Shown: in pieces, positions 4,429-5,925 of the stretch
Layout of the letters: each line of letters begins with the position of its first letter
Numbering within the stretch: the stretch's first letter is position 1
From: Mucilaginibacter sp.
Lineage (GTDB): Bacteria; Bacteroidota; Bacteroidia; Sphingobacteriales; Sphingobacteriaceae
Direction of reading: 5' to 3'
DNA: 5,925 nucleotides
NCBI GenBank assembly: GCA_025934475.1
Contig: JAICXZ010000227.1
Coordinates: forward strand, 1-5,925
Program-made: the position numbers and the translations under genes
Notes under the pieces: model-generated
The model's database searches: none
Told to the model about the DNA's origin: nothing
Seen by the model: the letters and a program-made list of their open reading frames with translations, nothing else

Positions 4429-5529
4429 TTACTTATTTTCCATTATCGCCTTTTTTCTTCGTCTGCTCCATAATTCACCAATATGTCTGGTCGGTACGGT
4501 ATCGCCCAGTAATTTGCCCCAGGGCTTAAGTTCATCAATGCGGTCGCAAATGATCTTGACTACCGCTATAAATGGCAGAGAAAGAAACATGCCCGGTATG
4601 CCCCATAGCGCATCACCCAGGAATACGGCAACTAATGAGATCAGGGCGTTAATCTGAACCTTCACAGAGACAAAGCGCGGAAAGATTATATTATTATCGA
4701 TGAACTGGATGACCAGGTACGCAACAATTACGCCAAACTGCGTAGAAAAACCGTCTTTAGTGAGTGTGGCAATGAGCACCGGCAATAAAATAGCAACAAT
4801 GCCGCCGATAATAGGCAACATGTTTAGGATAGCTCCCAAAACACCAAGTAAGATGGCGTACTTTACCCCAAGGATCAGCAGCGCAAACGAGTTCAACACC
4901 GCAACGATCACCATTTCGATCAGTAATCCCAGCATATAACTTTGAATAGCCTTTTTGGTTTGGGACAGCACCTCGGCCACTTTTTTACTATGCTCTTCGG
5001 CGAAAACTTCGTAAATAAAATTCAGGATCAGGGTTTTATAAAAAAGCAGCATAAAAGTATAAGTTGGTATCAGCAATACCATGCTCAAAGTTCCGAAAAA
5101 GGTACCTATGGTACCTCCCAGGGCGGCCTGTCCGCTATCAATAGCATTTTTAACGAAGGCTACCTGTTTTTCTGCTGTGACGCCGAACTTGAGGTTTACC
5201 CAGGCTTCAGCGCTGTCAAGCAGTGCTTTTAATTTCAATTTCAATACCGGGAACGAATCCGAAAATTGCGCGATCTGCGATCCGATCAGATAAAAAAGTC
5301 CGGCAATGCAGGTGACGCCAATCAAAACGGTGGCCATTACAGACAATGCCCTTGGGACTTTAGGCCTGCATAAAAAGTTATAAAGCGGATTAAGCAAAAT
5401 AGCAAGCAGGATTGCGAATGCAAGCGGGATAAGGATTCCGCTTAATGAATTCAGAATATAAACCAACAATATCAGGCCGAACAGTATGATCGTCGTTTTT
5501 AAATAAAAGGGAACGGGTATCGGGTTCAT
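4429..5529 (-). CDS. AI-2E family transporter (permease)
   Basis: This 366-aa polytopic inner-membrane protein has the usual AI-2E (PF01594) length and layout. Two to three N-terminal membrane segments (about 11-28, 31-52, 64-83) precede a soluble amphipathic stretch (84-140). A segment near 145-165 follows, then a cluster near 197-222, 224-256, 264-285 and 292-325. Signature stretches are GAILNMLPIIGG (232-243), QFIDNNIIFPRFV (275-287) and GDALWGIPGMFLSLP (305-319), the last two matching the family's conserved C-terminal half. The tail after 330 is charged and cytoplasmic. Despite the name, few members are shown to export autoinducer-2; others behave as Na+/H+ antiporters or are uncharacterised, so the substrate is unknown. 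The gene converges with the barrel gene with only 17 bases between stops, and no clear terminator hairpin separates them. ATG 5529 is the only sensible start. Confidence 0.9.
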   Translation of the reverse strand: MNPIPVPFYLKTTIILFGLILLVYILNSLSGILIPLAFAILLAILLNPLYNFLCRPKVPRALSVMATVLIGVTCIAGLFYLIGSQIAQFSDSFPVLKLKLKALLDSAEAWVNLKFGVTAEKQVAFVKNAIDSGQAALGGTIGTFFGTLSMVLLIPTYTFMLLFYKTLILNFIYEVFAEEHSKKVAEVLSQTKKAIQSYMLGLLIEMVIVAVLNSFALLILGVKYAILLGVLGAILNMLPIIGGIVAILLPVLIATLTKDGFSTQFGVIVAYLVIQFIDNNIIFPRFVSVKVQINALISLVAVFLGDALWGIPGMFLSLPFIAVVKIICDRIDELKPWGKLLGDTVPTRHIGELWSRRRKKAIMENK

Positions 5530-5779
5530 AACATTAGCAGTGACAGCGCACCGTTGACTAAAAGAAGTAAAATTAAAATGTTGAAAGAGATTACAGCGCT
5601 GGGTTTAAACTTGATCCGGAACATCGAGCCATGTGTATTTAACCAAAATGGTAAGAACTAGTTTTACTTATAATAGATTAAAAAGATATATCAGGTATTG
5701 TAAATATTAAGCCCTTTTGAAACAACCGGCATTTTTTTTTGTAATTTTTTTATTGTCACGATCAATGCTGTAATATTTT
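5530..5779. other. Divergent intergenic region
   Basis: 250 bases between the divergently read permease and desaturase genes, so both promoters should lie here. I find no exact TAnnTTTG/-33 pair on either strand. The right part is very AT-rich, with a T9 tract (5732-5740) and a T7 tract (5745-5751) some 30 to 50 bases before the desaturase start. A 27-codon frame (5578-5661) is present but unsupported. No RNA gene or repeat array is seen. Confidence 0.4.
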
Positions 5780-5925
5780 ATGAAAATCCATAAACTGGAT
5801 ATTGTCCGTTTTGCGCCAAAGGGCAAAGGAAGCTTCTATGATGCGGTCATTGAGAAAGTCGCCGAATACTTTGAAACAAACCATATCTCTCCCTATGCCA
5901 ATGCCGAAATGTGGGTCAAAACAGT
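5780..5925 (+). CDS. Probable membrane fatty acid desaturase, N-terminal part
   Basis: The first 48 codons of a gene that runs off the right edge. The visible part is a cytoplasmic leader: MKIHKLDIVRFAPKGKGSFY, then DAVIEKVAEYFETNHISPYANAEMWVKT. It closely recalls the start of Bacteroidota acyl-CoA/acyl-lipid desaturases, where a basic N-terminus and a helix of the form VxEYF..N.ISP.. precede the first membrane helix. If so, the missing part should carry the three histidine boxes of the PF00487 di-iron family, which introduce a double bond into acyl chains and adjust membrane fluidity. None of the catalytic residues is in view, so the call rests on the leader alone. ATG 5780 is preceded by an AT-rich leader without a Shine-Dalgarno. 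The gene is divergent from the AI-2E permease. Confidence 0.6.
   Translation, partial: MKIHKLDIVRFAPKGKGSFYDAVIEKVAEYFETNHISPYANAEMWVKT

Noticed and set aside
5578..5661. 27-codon plus-strand frame upstream of the desaturase
   Set aside because: No convincing ribosome site, no recognisable features, and it lies in a probable promoter region.
1..5925. CRISPR array, rRNA, insertion sequence ends
   Set aside because: No regularly spaced direct repeats, no rRNA-like stretches and no transposase frame were seen on either strand.

Overview
The window looks like chromosome of a Bacteroidota species, most likely Sphingobacteriaceae (Mucilaginibacter/Pedobacter type). The evidence is a TAnnTTTG-type promoter, mostly weak ribosome binding sites on the right-hand genes, a compact BamA/TamA-like barrel, an AI-2E family permease, and an N-terminus recognised from memory as a Bacteroidota fatty acid desaturase. 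The genus is inference.

Left part (1 to about 1.9 kb, all on the minus strand): the regulatory and mobilization end of an integrative mobilizable or conjugative element. Reading leftwards it holds an unrecognised 251-aa protein with its own Bacteroidota-type promoter, a MerR/excisionase-type HTH protein, a translationally coupled winged-helix-like protein, a 177-bp spacer packed with inverted repeats, and the first 64 codons of a MobC/MbpA-like relaxosome protein that runs off the edge. The spacer contains a compact three-way-junction fold (242-306) right upstream of the mobilization gene. It is the best origin-of-transfer or structured-leader candidate in the window. No integrase or relaxase is visible here.

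Transition (about 1.86-2.5 kb): no intact gene. It holds a hairpin, a tandem 10-bp-phased TTTTGGTG repeat, a short tRNA-3'-end-like string, a strong intrinsic terminator, and a previously unlisted remnant of a sensor histidine kinase (ATPase-domain C-terminus, two in-frame stops, no start). I infer that the mobile element ends somewhere in this stretch.

Right part (2.5-5.9 kb): ordinary host envelope genes. These are a small secreted coiled-coil, Ala/Lys/Asp-rich protein; a POTRA-less Omp85-superfamily outer-membrane barrel; a convergent AI-2E family permease; and the first 48 codons of a probable membrane fatty acid desaturase entering from the right edge. They share an envelope theme but, apart from proximity, nothing shows that they form one operon or pathway.
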